Both the position numbers and the translations under genes were made by a program. A stretch of 54,875 nt of DNA from Pseudomonas sp. Lineage in GTDB: Bacteria > Pseudomonadota > Gammaproteobacteria > Pseudomonadales > Pseudomonadaceae. The stretch lies in contig JAKUTK010000032.1 of NCBI GenBank assembly GCA_022448005.1, forward strand, positions 1-54,875, written 5' to 3'. Below, piece after piece: positions 36,206-47,662 of the stretch (positions are counted from its first letter, which is position 1; every line of letters begins with the position of its first letter). Under the pieces are notes generated by a model. The model saw only the letters and a list, made by a program, of their open reading frames with translations. It ran no database searches and had not been told where the DNA came from.

Positions 36206-36335
36206 GCCGGTTCCTGATTGGATGACTGCCCCCAATGGACCTGATGCTGTTTAACTAGTTTCGCCCGCTGAGCGTGTTGCTCTGTGGCAAAAAGAAGCAC
36301 TAGGGGCCTGGGCTAAGTATAGCGCTCCGGCACTG

Positions 36336-36599
36336 TCAGGCCGGTTCGGCGGAAGTCGGCAGCTCCTGCAGTACTTCCGGATTGTTTTTAAAGGCCTTGG
36401 CAAAGAGGTCACGGTGCCGGGCCATGAAGATGCCAATGTCTTCAGCCTGTTGTTCGCTAAGTGACGGTGTGGCTTTCTGCAGTGCCGCAGCCAAGGCTTC
36501 GGCAAGCTCGAGCATTTTGTCGTGACGATCAGCTTCGGCTTTATCCATGAACAAGCGCTCCAGGTCCCGGCTGCTGCGGTACACAACTTCGACGGCCAT
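36336..36599 (-). CDS. yebG: YebG-family SOS-response protein
   Basis: An 87-residue protein starting MAVEVVYRSSRDLERLFMDK, then ADRHDKMLELAEALAAAL and FMARHRDLFAKAF. This matches the E. coli YebG family (MAVEVKY.., DKMLDMA). YebG is induced by DNA damage; its biochemical role is unclear. A perfect LexA box (36629-36644) sits 30 bp upstream, supporting the assignment. Confidence 0.9.
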   Translation of the reverse strand: MAVEVVYRSSRDLERLFMDKAEADRHDKMLELAEALAAALQKATPSLSEQQAEDIGIFMARHRDLFAKAFKNNPEVLQELPTSAEPA

Positions 36600-36628
36600 C
36601 TGCCACCTCGGCTCAATTGAGAGAAATA

Positions 36629-36644
36629 CTGTTTATCCATACAG
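36629..36644. promoter_or_regulatory. LexA box of yebG
   Basis: CTGTTTATCCATACAG matches the gammaproteobacterial LexA consensus CTGT-N8-ACAG at all eight fixed bases. It is 30 bp from the yebG ATG on the minus strand, where it would cover the promoter. Confidence 0.88.
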
Positions 36645-36706
36645 CATATGCTGGCTGGCGCTGATTGAAAAGCCTCCGTGTCACGTCTGCGTGACAGCTG
36701 TTCAGC

Positions 36707-37171
36707 TCAGTCAGCGAAGTGCCCTCGAAGCCGCTCGGCGCGAAAGTCGAGGTTGCGGCTGCGGTAGCCCGCGCGCAAGGGTGGTAGCGGGGCGCAGGAG
36801 TGCCAGCGCTGACCGGGTTGCAGGTCGCCTGGGCCGCGGTATTTTGGCGCATCGTAGTTGGAGGTTACCAAGTTGAGGCTGGAGCCGGGCGAGTAGGCGG
36901 CTACTTCCCAGCTCAGGCTGCGCATTGGCTTCGGGCTATGGTTGTCCAGAGTGATGCGCAACGGCTGTCCGGCCGGGCAGCTAGTCGGTGCATAAGACAT
37001 CCGCAGCTCGAGCTGGCCAAGCAGATGTTCCTCACGTTGTTCTTGCCAGATCACCCAAGCGGCAACGACACCAAGGCCGAGCAGCGCTCCCAAAGAAATC
37101 GGCACCGCTCGAAGTGGATACCGAATCAGTAAGATCAGCCAGGCGGCGACTAGAAACGCGCCGATCAGCAT
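36707..37171 (-). CDS. Inner-membrane protein with periplasmic domain, hypothetical
   Basis: A 154-residue protein. Two N-terminal hydrophobic helices (MLIGAFLVAAWLILLI and ISLGALLGLGVVAAWVIW) are followed by about 110 polar residues with a beta-rich pattern: GQPLRITLDNHSPKPMRSLS, then YDAPKYRGPGDLQPGQRW. A C-terminal Arg-rich segment ends it. Proteins of this look are often listed as multidrug transporter in pseudomonads, which the sequence does not support. It lies 130 bp downstream of dciA on the same strand. Function unknown. Confidence 0.75.
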   Translation of the reverse strand: MLIGAFLVAAWLILLIRYPLRAVPISLGALLGLGVVAAWVIWQEQREEHLLGQLELRMSYAPTSCPAGQPLRITLDNHSPKPMRSLSWEVAAYSPGSSLNLVTSNYDAPKYRGPGDLQPGQRWHSCAPLPPLRAGYRSRNLDFRAERLRGHFAD

Positions 37172-37300
37172 GATGAGCGGGCGCGTGAATGGTTAGCCAT
37201 TGAAACCTCTTTTTCAGCGTGATCCGGCAACATCCTAACGCCGGCTCGCACAAGGTGCGACTTTCAGATGTCGGCCTGTGGTCGCGTTCGTGGACGCACG

Positions 37301-37762
37301 TCAGGAATCCTTGTCGGGGCGGGCGTGGCTGGCGAGTCGCTCAAGCGCGGCCCTGAGCTTGGGATCTGTTATGCCACGAGCGGTTTCCTGAATATTGTCT
37401 GCTGCTCGCACTGACAGTTCTGGCGCCGGTCCGGGCTTATGCCGCGGTGTTTCCGGGGGCTGAACCTTGAACTGAATACGGCTCAAGCCGCTGAACTCGT
37501 CCATGCATTGCAGCTGACGTTGTAAGCGTCTCTGCTGATAGCGCAGTCGCGTTGCCCAGTGGCCGTCGGTAACGATCAATAGCAGGGTACCTTCGCGCCA
37601 TGAGGCGACACGGCAAAACTCCCGTGCCGCGGGCTGCAGTTGGCTGTCGACCAGTTTTTGTAGACGATCCAGCCGCCTCGCCTCGCCAAACAGCGCTTTT
37701 AGTGGTTTGGCCTCGCGCAGTAGCGCCGCGGGCGCTCGGGCCGGCAAAGGGCGAAACGACAT
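37301..37762 (-). CDS. dciA: DciA (DUF721) replicative-helicase loader
   Basis: A 153-residue protein. It starts MSFRPLPARAPAALLREAKP and has the DUF721 core LKALFGEARRLDRLQKLVD, AREFCRVASWREGTLLLIV and SHWATRLRYQQ-like GHWATRLRYQQRRL. DciA loads the replicative helicase in bacteria that lack DnaC (family knowledge). ATG 37762 matches the family N-terminus better than the first in-frame start at 37816. It is divergent from secA across 238 bp, its usual neighbour in pseudomonads. Confidence 0.9.
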   Translation of the reverse strand: MSFRPLPARAPAALLREAKPLKALFGEARRLDRLQKLVDSQLQPAAREFCRVASWREGTLLLIVTDGHWATRLRYQQRRLQRQLQCMDEFSGLSRIQFKVQPPETPRHKPGPAPELSVRAADNIQETARGITDPKLRAALERLASHARPDKDS

Positions 37763-38000
37763 GGCTGACGCTCGTAACTGAAGAGCCGACATGTTAGCAG
37801 AAGCTGCATTAGCCATCTGATCGAGGCATCACCGGCTAAACCTGCGACCGAATCGTCTGATTCCTGGCGCCATTGGCTGGCTCGCCTGCGCAGTAGGCAC
37901 CTTTCCTCTCGAACGTTTCCGAGTAGAATGCCCCCTTTGCACGAAGCCGTGGTGGCCCTGCGGCCGTGCCTCCATCCCCAGCATGGAAGTCTTTGTCGAT

Positions 38001-40739
<2,739 letters not shown>

Positions 40740-40762
40740 ACGGATCCGTCTGTGTTGACCCG

Positions 40763-40797
40763 CGCCGCGACCGGCTCAAGCCGCTCGCGGCGTTTTT
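40763..40797 (+). terminator. Terminator after secA
   Basis: CGCCGCGA (40763-40770) pairs with TCGCGGCG (40785-40792), the loop itself holding an inverted CGGCT/AGCCG, followed by five T. It is 24 bp beyond the secA stop. Confidence 0.88.
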
Positions 40798-40851
40798 CTC
40801 CCTGATTTTCGGTGGCCGAAGGCCATCCATTCCTTCTTAAGGAGCGCATCG

Positions 40852-42069
40852 ATGGCTGTCGGTCTTGGTCCCTTACCTGCACTGCACCCGGTTGCCGGAT
40901 TCGAGCTTGGTATTGCTTCGGCGGGTATCAAGCGACCTGGACGCAAGGACGTCGTGGTGATGCGTTGCGCCGAAGGCTCAACGGTTGCGGGTGTGTTTAC
41001 CCTCAATGCCTTTTGCGCCGCGCCGGTAATTCTTGCGAAGCAGCGAGATCAGGGAGCCGTACGTTACCTGCTAACCAATACCGGAAACGCTAACGCCGGC
41101 ACCGGCGAGCCTGGCATGCAGGCTGCAATCCGCAGTTGTGCCAGTTTGGCCGCTCTGGCTGGGGTAGAAGCCGAAGCAATCCTGCCGTTTTCAACTGGCG
41201 TCATCGGTGAGTTGCTGCCCGTTGAGAAGATCGAGGCGGCGCTTCCTGCCGCGTTGGCCGACCTGGATGAAAACCACTGGGCCGAAGCCGCCACCGGCAT
41301 CATGACCACCGATACGCTGCCCAAGGGTGCGAGCCGTCAATTCGAGCATGAAGGCGTGACGGTCACAGTTACCGGCATCTCCAAAGGCGCCGGTATGATC
41401 CGCCCCAATATGGCGACCATGCTGGGGTACATCGCTACCGATGCGAAGGTCGCTCAGCCGGTTCTGCAGGATCTGCTACGGGACGCAGCCAACAAGTCGT
41501 TCAACCGTATCACCATTGATGGCGACACCTCGACCAACGACTGCTGCATGCTGATCGCTACCGGCAAGGCTGGCGTCGTGGAGATCACTGAGGCTAGCGG
41601 AGAGCTGTTCACCAAGCTCAAACAGGCGGTTTTTGAAGTCAGCATGGAGGTGGCGCAATCCATTGTCCGTGACGGCGAAGGCGCGACCAAATTCGTCACC
41701 GTTCAGGTCAACGGTGGTGGTAACCATCAGGAGTGTCTGGACGTCGGCTATGCCGTCGCGCATTCGCCACTGATCAAGACGGCACTGTTCGCCTCCGACC
41801 CTAACTGGGGACGTATCCTGGCCGCGGTTGGTCGCGCAGGTGTTCCCGATCTGGATGTGAGCAAGATCGATGTCTATCTGGGGGACGTGTGCATTGCCAG
41901 CCAGGGCGGGCGTTCACCGAGCTATACGGAAGAGCAGGGTGCCGCGGTAATGGCTGAGGAAGAGATCGAAATTCGTATCGAACTCGGTCGCGGTGATTGC
42001 AGCGAGACGATCTGGACCACAGACCTCTCTCACGAATACGTACGGATCAATGCCGAATACCGCACCTGA
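40852..42069 (+). CDS. argJ: Bifunctional ornithine acetyltransferase / N-acetylglutamate synthase
   Basis: A 405-residue enzyme of the arginine pathway that recycles acetyl from N-acetylornithine onto glutamate. The self-cleavage site is the [17 protein letters not shown] stretch with its ATML tetrad, where the Thr is the nucleophile. TNTGNANAGTG and [12 protein letters not shown] are also typical. AAGGAG precedes ATG 40852. It follows secA after a terminator, the normal pseudomonad order, and is followed by mutT-thiE. Confidence 0.96.
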   Translation: MAVGLGPLPALHPVAGFELGIASAGIKRPGRKDVVVMRCAEGSTVAGVFTLNAFCAAPVILAKQRDQGAVRYLLTNTGNANAGTGEPGMQAAIRSCASLAALAGVEAEAILPFSTGVIGELLPVEKIEAALPAALADLDENHWAEAATGIMTTDTLPKGASRQFEHEGVTVTVTGISKGAGMIRPNMATMLGYIATDAKVAQPVLQDLLRDAANKSFNRITIDGDTSTNDCCMLIATGKAGVVEITEASGELFTKLKQAVFEVSMEVAQSIVRDGEGATKFVTVQVNGGGNHQECLDVGYAVAHSPLIKTALFASDPNWGRILAAVGRAGVPDLDVSKIDVYLGDVCIASQGGRSPSYTEEQGAAVMAEEEIEIRIELGRGDCSETIWTTDLSHEYVRINAEYRT

Positions 42070-42147
42070 CCCGCTGGTAGGAACTAAAGTGAGCAAACCG
42101 CTGCGACAGGTCCCCGAAGCGCTCGGATCGCCGCTTGGTATCCAAAC

Positions 42148-43086
42148 ATGAAACGGCTCCACGTCGCCGCGGGCGTGATCCGTGGCGCTAACGGTCATGT
42201 GCTGATCGCCAAGCGCCCCATGGACAAGCACCAGGGCGGGCTCTGGGAATTTCCTGGCGGCAAGGTCGAAGAGGGCGAGAGTGCAGAAGCAGCGCTCGTA
42301 CGGGAACTGGCCGAAGAGTTGGGGATCGCCGTAACTGCCGCTAGGCCCCTGATACAGGTACGCCACGATTATCCGGACAAGCAGGTGTTGCTCGACGTCT
42401 GGGAAGTGCTTGAGTTTGTCGGCGAGGCGCACGGCGCAGAAGGGCAGCCTCTGGCTTGGGTCGCGGCAGAGGATTTGCCGCGTTATGACTTTCCGGCGGC
42501 GAACCGGCCAATCATCGCTGCGGCTCGTTTGCCGAAGTCGTATCTGATTACCCCGGACCGCTTGGCGCCACAGCAATTGCTAAGCGGATTGGCGCTCGCG
42601 CTTGATGCGGGGACTCGGCTGCTGCAGTTACGCTGTCCCTCTCTACCTGATGCCGAGTATCGAGCGTTGGCGTCTCAAGTACTGGAAATGAGCGCCGGGC
42701 GCGCGCAGGTGATGCTTAAAGGGTCGCTGGAATGGGCGCATGATTTCCCGGACGCCGGCTGGCATCTGACGGCCTCGCAGTTGGTTAGGCACGCCGGCGC
42801 CGGAAGGCCGATCGAGCCGGGGCGATGGCTTGCTGCGTCATGCCACGACAGGGCGGAGCTGGAGCTGGCAAAGCAGATGGGGGTTGATTTCATCGTGCTC
42901 TCGCCGATACTTGCTACGGCCTCGCACCCCGAGGCGAGCCCCATGGGGTGGCAATGCGCTGCCGATTTGCTGCAAAGCTTTGCTCAGCCCGCCTATCTGC
43001 TGGGCGGCCTTGGTCTGAGCGATGTGGCGAAGGCTACGCAGATCGGCGCGCAGGGCGTGGCTGGAATTCGCGCTTTCTGGCCGTAG
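42148..43086 (+). CDS. MutT Nudix hydrolase fused to a ThiE-like domain
   Basis: A 312-residue two-domain protein. Residues 1-135 are a Nudix hydrolase with the full Nudix box GGKVEEGESAEAALVRELAEEL, preceded by FPG, as in MutT (8-oxo-dGTP cleaning). Residues 135-312 form a ThiE-like TIM barrel (LITPDRLAPQQLL, AGTRLLQLRCP, GVDFIVLSPILATASHPEA, YLLGGLGLSDVAKA, GAQGVAGIRAFW). This fusion is common in pseudomonads. The ThiE half lacks the usual KD-R substrate signature (here LQLRCPSLP), so thiamine-phosphate synthesis is doubtful. Confidence 0.92.
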   Translation: MKRLHVAAGVIRGANGHVLIAKRPMDKHQGGLWEFPGGKVEEGESAEAALVRELAEELGIAVTAARPLIQVRHDYPDKQVLLDVWEVLEFVGEAHGAEGQPLAWVAAEDLPRYDFPAANRPIIAAARLPKSYLITPDRLAPQQLLSGLALALDAGTRLLQLRCPSLPDAEYRALASQVLEMSAGRAQVMLKGSLEWAHDFPDAGWHLTASQLVRHAGAGRPIEPGRWLAASCHDRAELELAKQMGVDFIVLSPILATASHPEASPMGWQCAADLLQSFAQPAYLLGGLGLSDVAKATQIGAQGVAGIRAFWP

Positions 43087-43174
43087 CAGCAACAGAGCTG
43101 AAGTCGGTCCAGCAAGTTCGAATTGTCGACGCCAACAGCTGTCATAGCTGCCGACGCCGATGAGGAAGGCCTCG

Positions 43175-43211
43175 ATAGCTTTGATCTATTGGGTTAATTT
43201 CCTCAATCAAT
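43175..43211. promoter_or_regulatory. OxyR operator upstream of ahpC
   Basis: The first half, ATAGCTTTGATCTAT (43175-43189), fits ATAG-n-T-nnn-A-n-CTAT exactly. After 7 bp, a weaker half ATTTCCTCAATCAAT follows (43197-43211). This is the spacing of a full OxyR tetramer site. The right half abuts a -35 like TTAACC (43211-43216), with a -10 TATCTT at 43235-43240 (18-bp spacer), which fits activation. Confidence 0.75.
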
Positions 43212-43279
43212 TAACCATATCTCGCTGCCTGCGCTATCTTAGGCGGCGTTAAATTCTGAATCCCAAAAGGAGTTAGTAG

Positions 43280-43843
43280 ATGTCTCTGATCAACACCCAA
43301 GTCCAGCCGTTCAAAGTTAACGCTTTCCACAATGGCAAGTTCATCGAAGTCACCGAAGAGTCCCTCAAGGGCAAGTGGTCGGTACTGATCTTCATGCCGG
43401 CAGCCTTTACCTTCAACTGCCCGACCGAGATCGAAGACGCTGCCAACAGCTATGCCGAATTCCAGAAGGCCGGTACCGAGGTGTACATCGTTACCACCGA
43501 TACCCACTTCTCTCACAAGGTCTGGCACGAGACTTCCCCAGCTGTCGGTAAAGCTCAGTTCCCGCTGATCGGTGACCCGACTCACCAGCTGACCAACGCT
43601 TTCGGCGTTCACATTGCTGAAGAAGGTCTGGCCCTGCGCGGTACTTTCCTGATCAACCCGGAAGGCGTGATCAAGACCGTTGAGATTCACTCCAACGAGA
43701 TCGCTCGCGACGTTTCCGAGACCCTGCGCAAGCTGAAGGCTGCTCAGTACACCGCTGCGCATCCAGGCGAAGTTTGCCCAGCCAAGTGGAAAGAAGGCGA
43801 AGCCACTCTGGCCCCGTCTCTGGATCTGGTCGGCAAGATCTAA
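43280..43843 (+). CDS. ahpC: Alkyl hydroperoxide reductase subunit C (2-Cys peroxiredoxin)
   Basis: A 187-residue peroxidase reducing H2O2, organic peroxides and peroxynitrite. The peroxidatic Cys47 is in FTFNCPTE, and the resolving Cys166 in GEVCPAKW. The motif reads PAAF where many AhpC have PADF, a small change outside the catalytic Thr-Cys pair. AAAAGGAG precedes ATG 43280. It is followed by a terminator-like hairpin and then ahpF, its reductase, and lies behind an OxyR site. Confidence 0.97.
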   Translation: MSLINTQVQPFKVNAFHNGKFIEVTEESLKGKWSVLIFMPAAFTFNCPTEIEDAANSYAEFQKAGTEVYIVTTDTHFSHKVWHETSPAVGKAQFPLIGDPTHQLTNAFGVHIAEEGLALRGTFLINPEGVIKTVEIHSNEIARDVSETLRKLKAAQYTAAHPGEVCPAKWKEGEATLAPSLDLVGKI

Positions 43844-43917
43844 ACAGCCGAGAGGCGCTGCGCTCAGCGCAGCGTCCAACGTGCTGTTTTTCGGACGATT
43901 CATCTGTCCGAGCTCCA

Positions 43918-43950
43918 ACGCCTGGGCGTGAACCGTCCGGGCGTTTTATT
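43918..43950 (+). terminator. Terminator or attenuator between ahpC and ahpF
   Basis: ACGCCTGGGCG (43918-43928) pairs with CGTCCGGGCGT (43934-43944), 11 bp with two wobbles, loop TGAAC, followed by TTTATT. A second G/C hairpin (GCGCTGCGC with GCGCAGCGT) lies just after the ahpC stop at about 43856-43877. They would make ahpC more abundant than ahpF. Confidence 0.75.
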
Positions 43951-43982
43951 ACCTGAATTTCGTAAGAAGGGGATCGCTGCTC

Positions 43983-45548
43983 ATGTTGGACTCCAATCTC
44001 AAAACGCAACTGCAAACCTACCTGGAAAAGGTCACCCAGCCGTTCGAGATCGTCGCGTCCCTCGGTGACGGCGCCAAATCCCAGGAAATGCTCAGCCTGC
44101 TGGAAGACATCACCAGCTTGAGCGATAAGATCACGCTGCGTACCGACGGTGACGACGTTCGCCGGCCGTCATTTGCGCTCAATCGAATCGGTGGCGACAT
44201 CAGCCTGCGTTTCGCCGGCATTCCGATGGGCCACGAGTTCACGTCCTTGGTATTGGCCCTGCTCCAGGTGGGCGGTCACCCGTCCAAGACCGCCCCTGAC
44301 GTCATTGAGCAGATCAAGAACCTCGACGGCGAATACAACTTCGAGACCTATTTCTCGCTGTCCTGCCAGAACTGCCCGGACGTGGTCCAGGCGCTGAACC
44401 TGATGGCTGTGCTCAACCCGAATATCCGTCACGTCGCCATCGACGGTGCCCTGTTCCAGGAAGAAGTCACCGTTCGCCAGGTCATGTCGGTGCCGAGCAT
44501 CTACCTCAACGGCGAGCTGTTCGGTCAGGGCCGCATGGGCGAAGAAGAGATTCTCGCCAAGCTCGACACCGGCGCCTCGGCGCGTGATGCCGAGAAGCTC
44601 AGCGCCAAGGACGCCTTTGACGTGCTCGTGGTCGGCGGTGGCCCGGCCGGCGCTGCAGCGGCCATCTACGCGGCGCGTAAGGGTATCCGTACCGGTGTTG
44701 CCGCCGAGCGCTTCGGCGGTCAGGTGCTGGACACAATGGCCATCGAGAACTTCATCTCGGTCAACGAAACCGAAGGCCCGAAACTGGCCCGTGCGCTGGA
44801 AAACCACGTACGCGAATACGATGTCGACATCATGAATCTGCAGCGTGCCGCGCAGTTGATCCCCGCTTCAAGCGAAGGCGGTCTGCACGAGATCAAGCTC
44901 GAAAATGGTGGCTCGCTGAAAGCCAAGACTCTGATCCTGGCCACCGGTGCGCGCTGGCGCGAAATGAACGTCCCGGGCGAGCAGGAATACCGTGGCCGTG
45001 GCGTGGCCTACTGTCCGCACTGCGACGGCCCGCTGTTCAAGGGCAAGCGTGTGGCGGTGATCGGCGGTGGCAACTCGGGTGTGGAAGCGGCGATCGACCT
45101 GGCCGGCATCGTGGCCCAGGTCACGCTGCTCGAATTCGATAGCCAACTGCGTGCCGACGCCGTGCTGCAGAAAAAGCTGCACAGCCTGCCTAACGTCACC
45201 GTCATCACCAGCGCACTGACGAGCGAAGTCACCGGTGACGGCAAAAAAGTCACTGGCCTGACATACAAGGACCGCAACTCCAGTGAATTCCATGAGCTGG
45301 AACTGGAAGGCATCTTCGTGCAGATCGGGCTGCTGCCCAACTCCGATTGGCTGAAGGGCACCGTTGAGCTGACCTCACGCGGCGAGATCATCGTCGATGC
45401 GCGTGGCGAGACCTCGCTGCCGGGCATCTTTGCTGCCGGTGACGTCACCACGGTGCCATACAAGCAGATCGTCATCGCCGTTGGCGAAGGCGCGAAAGCC
45501 TCGCTGAGTGCCTTCGATCATCTGATTCGCAGCTCAGTCGAAGACTGA
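43983..45548 (+). CDS. ahpF: Alkyl hydroperoxide reductase subunit F
   Basis: A 521-residue flavoprotein that reduces AhpC with NADH. The N-terminal double thioredoxin-fold domain carries [10 protein letters not shown] (CxxC near residue 130). The FAD domain has [20 protein letters not shown]. The NADH domain carries the redox CxxC in [11 protein letters not shown] and [17 protein letters not shown], and [17 protein letters not shown] completes the FAD site. Length equals that of E. coli AhpF. It is in the ahpC operon. Confidence 0.97.
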   Translation: MLDSNLKTQLQTYLEKVTQPFEIVASLGDGAKSQEMLSLLEDITSLSDKITLRTDGDDVRRPSFALNRIGGDISLRFAGIPMGHEFTSLVLALLQVGGHPSKTAPDVIEQIKNLDGEYNFETYFSLSCQNCPDVVQALNLMAVLNPNIRHVAIDGALFQEEVTVRQVMSVPSIYLNGELFGQGRMGEEEILAKLDTGASARDAEKLSAKDAFDVLVVGGGPAGAAAAIYAARKGIRTGVAAERFGGQVLDTMAIENFISVNETEGPKLARALENHVREYDVDIMNLQRAAQLIPASSEGGLHEIKLENGGSLKAKTLILATGARWREMNVPGEQEYRGRGVAYCPHCDGPLFKGKRVAVIGGGNSGVEAAIDLAGIVAQVTLLEFDSQLRADAVLQKKLHSLPNVTVITSALTSEVTGDGKKVTGLTYKDRNSSEFHELELEGIFVQIGLLPNSDWLKGTVELTSRGEIIVDARGETSLPGIFAAGDVTTVPYKQIVIAVGEGAKASLSAFDHLIRSSVED

Positions 45549-45569
45549 GCGTCCGGGTAGAAAAGAAAG

Positions 45570-45601
45570 GGGAGCAGGCTTAGGTCTGCTCCCCTTTTTT
45601 G
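45570..45601 (+). terminator. Terminator after ahpF
   Basis: GGGGAGCAG (45570-45578) and CTGCTCCCC (45587-45595) form a perfect 9-bp stem followed by six T. Confidence 0.95.
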
Positions 45602-45777
45602 TTTGTGGCTGCGGACGGTCGAGATGAGTCCGCGACCGACTCGAAGGATAGATAGCCGATATCCAAGGTCTACCTTATTACACCGGATCCGCTTTGGCTC
45701 GGGTGATAACGAGCGAAACGGGCGGCTTTTGACCGCTCGCCGTGCATGTACCAGCAGTCCATGGAGCGAGCCCTCAG

Positions 45778-46905
45778 ATGATCAATGCGGATGCGCCGCA
45801 CATGCCCCGCGGGGCAGTAGTGACTCTGGCCAACAGAGCCAGAGATCCCAAACATGAAAAGGCCGTGCACGAGCATCTGGCCAAGCGTCTTGCCGCAGTT
45901 AAGGGCCTGACCTTTCTAGGTGAGTACGACCAGGCCATAGAGTATTCGCACCCACTGTATTTCGTGCCTTCGGGCACCATCATTGGTACCGATGCAGCCC
46001 GTGAACTGGGCCTTGATGATGAGGAAGACCTGTTCGGTGGCGTGGTGCCTCAGGGGTTCATAGAAACCAAGGCCATCACACATCCGCTTGTGCGGCCCGA
46101 TGCGGATGCACCGAGGGGCTGGTCCCGTGACTTCGCGGCTCGTGTCAGTGGCAGCGTGCTGCCTGGCTATAGCGTCTTTTCACTCGACGATGCTCGCGAA
46201 GCTGGGCGACGGTTGCTGCACGAAGGTTCGTTGAGGCTCAAGCCGGTGCGGGCCACTGGCGGGCGAGGTCAGGAACGAATCAATACCGAGCAGCAGCTGG
46301 ATGATGCTCTGGAACACGTTGATGCCAAGGAGATGGCCCAGTATGGGCTGGTGCTCGAGGCCAATCTGGAGCATGTAACGACGTTCAGCGTTGGGCAGAT
46401 CCGGGTGGCGGGAAGAACACTCAGCTACTACGGCACCCAGCGGCTGACGCCTGACAATTCTGGCGAGACGGTCTACGGCGGATCGGATCTGGTCGTCTCG
46501 GACGGTGATTTTGAGGCGTTGCTGAAGCTCGATTTGCCGGAGAAGGCTCGACTGGCCGTGATGCAAGCGCAGGTCTATGACGATGCCGCGTCTGCGTGCT
46601 TCCGTGGTTTCTTCGCGTCCCGTCGTAACTACGATATTGCGCAGGGCGTTGATGGCAGTGGTCGTGCTTGCTCCGGTGTGCTGGAGCAGTCCTGGCGAAT
46701 CGGGGGCGCAAGTGGTGCTGAAATCGCTGCGCTTGAAACATTCATCAAGGGCGAGCGCGGAGCAGTACGGGCGTCCACTGTAGAGGTCTATGGTGAGTCG
46801 CAGGCCGTTCCGCCTGGGGCGACCGTCCTGTTCCGCGACGAAGACGCCGACGTAGGTTTCATTACCAAATACGTAGTGGTGGAGGACTATGGCAACTCAG
46901 AGTGA
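45778..46905 (+). CDS. DUF3182 protein, ATP-grasp-like
   Basis: A 375-residue protein of a family I recall as DUF3182, with no assigned activity. The centre reads like an ATP-grasp ligase: SLRLKPVRATGGRGQERI (Lys155-Pro156 and Gly loop 161-164), then GLVLEANLEHVTTFSVGQIR (191-208) like the adenine-binding strand and following sheet, and a late NYDIAQG with SWRIGGASGAE. If right, it would join a carboxylate to an amine using ATP. The ATG at 45778 has GGAGCGAG upstream; another ATG lies 12 codons earlier. The stop overlaps the next gene by 17 bp, so the hydrolase is coupled. Confidence 0.75.
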   Translation: MINADAPHMPRGAVVTLANRARDPKHEKAVHEHLAKRLAAVKGLTFLGEYDQAIEYSHPLYFVPSGTIIGTDAARELGLDDEEDLFGGVVPQGFIETKAITHPLVRPDADAPRGWSRDFAARVSGSVLPGYSVFSLDDAREAGRRLLHEGSLRLKPVRATGGRGQERINTEQQLDDALEHVDAKEMAQYGLVLEANLEHVTTFSVGQIRVAGRTLSYYGTQRLTPDNSGETVYGGSDLVVSDGDFEALLKLDLPEKARLAVMQAQVYDDAASACFRGFFASRRNYDIAQGVDGSGRACSGVLEQSWRIGGASGAEIAALETFIKGERGAVRASTVEVYGESQAVPPGATVLFRDEDADVGFITKYVVVEDYGNSE

Positions 46906-47662
46906 ATGCGTAGACATCCTGGTTGATGATGAACATATCGCCGGTACGTTCCTCTCACCGCCCACCAAGCTGCCTGGGGTGCTGTTCGTGCACGGCTGGG
47001 GAGGCAGCCAGGAGCGTGACCTGACGCGTGCCCGTGGCATCGCGGGCTTGGGCTGCATCTGCTTGTCCTTCGACCTGCGGGGGCATGCCTTGACGCTGGC
47101 GCAACAGCAGACCGTCACCCGCGAGCAGAATCTGAATGACTTATTGGCCGCCTACGATCTGCTGGCGCAGCATCCTCATATCGATCCGTCCGCCATCGCT
47201 GTGGTGGGAACCAGCTATGGCGGTTACCTGGCGGCGTTGCTGACAACTATGCGGCCGGTGAAGTGGCTGGCTATGCGGGTTCCGGCGCTGTACGGCGACG
47301 ATGACTGGATGGTGCCCAAGCGTCAGTTGAATCGCGATCTGCTCAATCAGCTGCGCGGCAGACGTGTCGTGCCTGAAGAAAACCGCGCACTGGCAGCTTG
47401 TGCCGCATTCCGCGGCGACGTGCTCATCGTCGAATCCGAGCACGATCATCTGGTCCCGCACAGCACCATCATGAGCTATCGCGCTGCCTTCCATCAGACG
47501 CACTCGCTGACGCACCGGATCATTCTCGGCGCTGATCATGCGCTGACGAGCGACTGCTGCCAGAAGGCCTACACCGACATTCTTGTCAATTGGGCGACCG
47601 AGATGGTGGTCGGGGCTCGACTCGATCAGCAGGAAGGGCTTGCCGCCGCCAACCGGAACTAG
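46889..47662 (+). CDS. Alpha/beta hydrolase
   Basis: A 257-residue serine hydrolase. LFVHGWGGSQERDL is the oxyanion region. The nucleophile elbow is VGTSYGG (Ser109). The acid is Asp186 in ESEHDHLVP, and His217 is in LGADHALT. The pattern is that of prolyl oligopeptidase or dienelactone-hydrolase-like enzymes. The start at 46889 overlaps the end of the DUF3182 gene, so the two act together, perhaps as synthase and hydrolase of the same amide or ester (inference). Its stop overlaps the convergent membrane-protein gene by 4 bp. Confidence 0.9.
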   Translation: MATQSECVDILVDDEHIAGTFLSPPTKLPGVLFVHGWGGSQERDLTRARGIAGLGCICLSFDLRGHALTLAQQQTVTREQNLNDLLAAYDLLAQHPHIDPSAIAVVGTSYGGYLAALLTTMRPVKWLAMRVPALYGDDDWMVPKRQLNRDLLNQLRGRRVVPEENRALAACAAFRGDVLIVESEHDHLVPHSTIMSYRAAFHQTHSLTHRIILGADHALTSDCCQKAYTDILVNWATEMVVGARLDQQEGLAAANRN

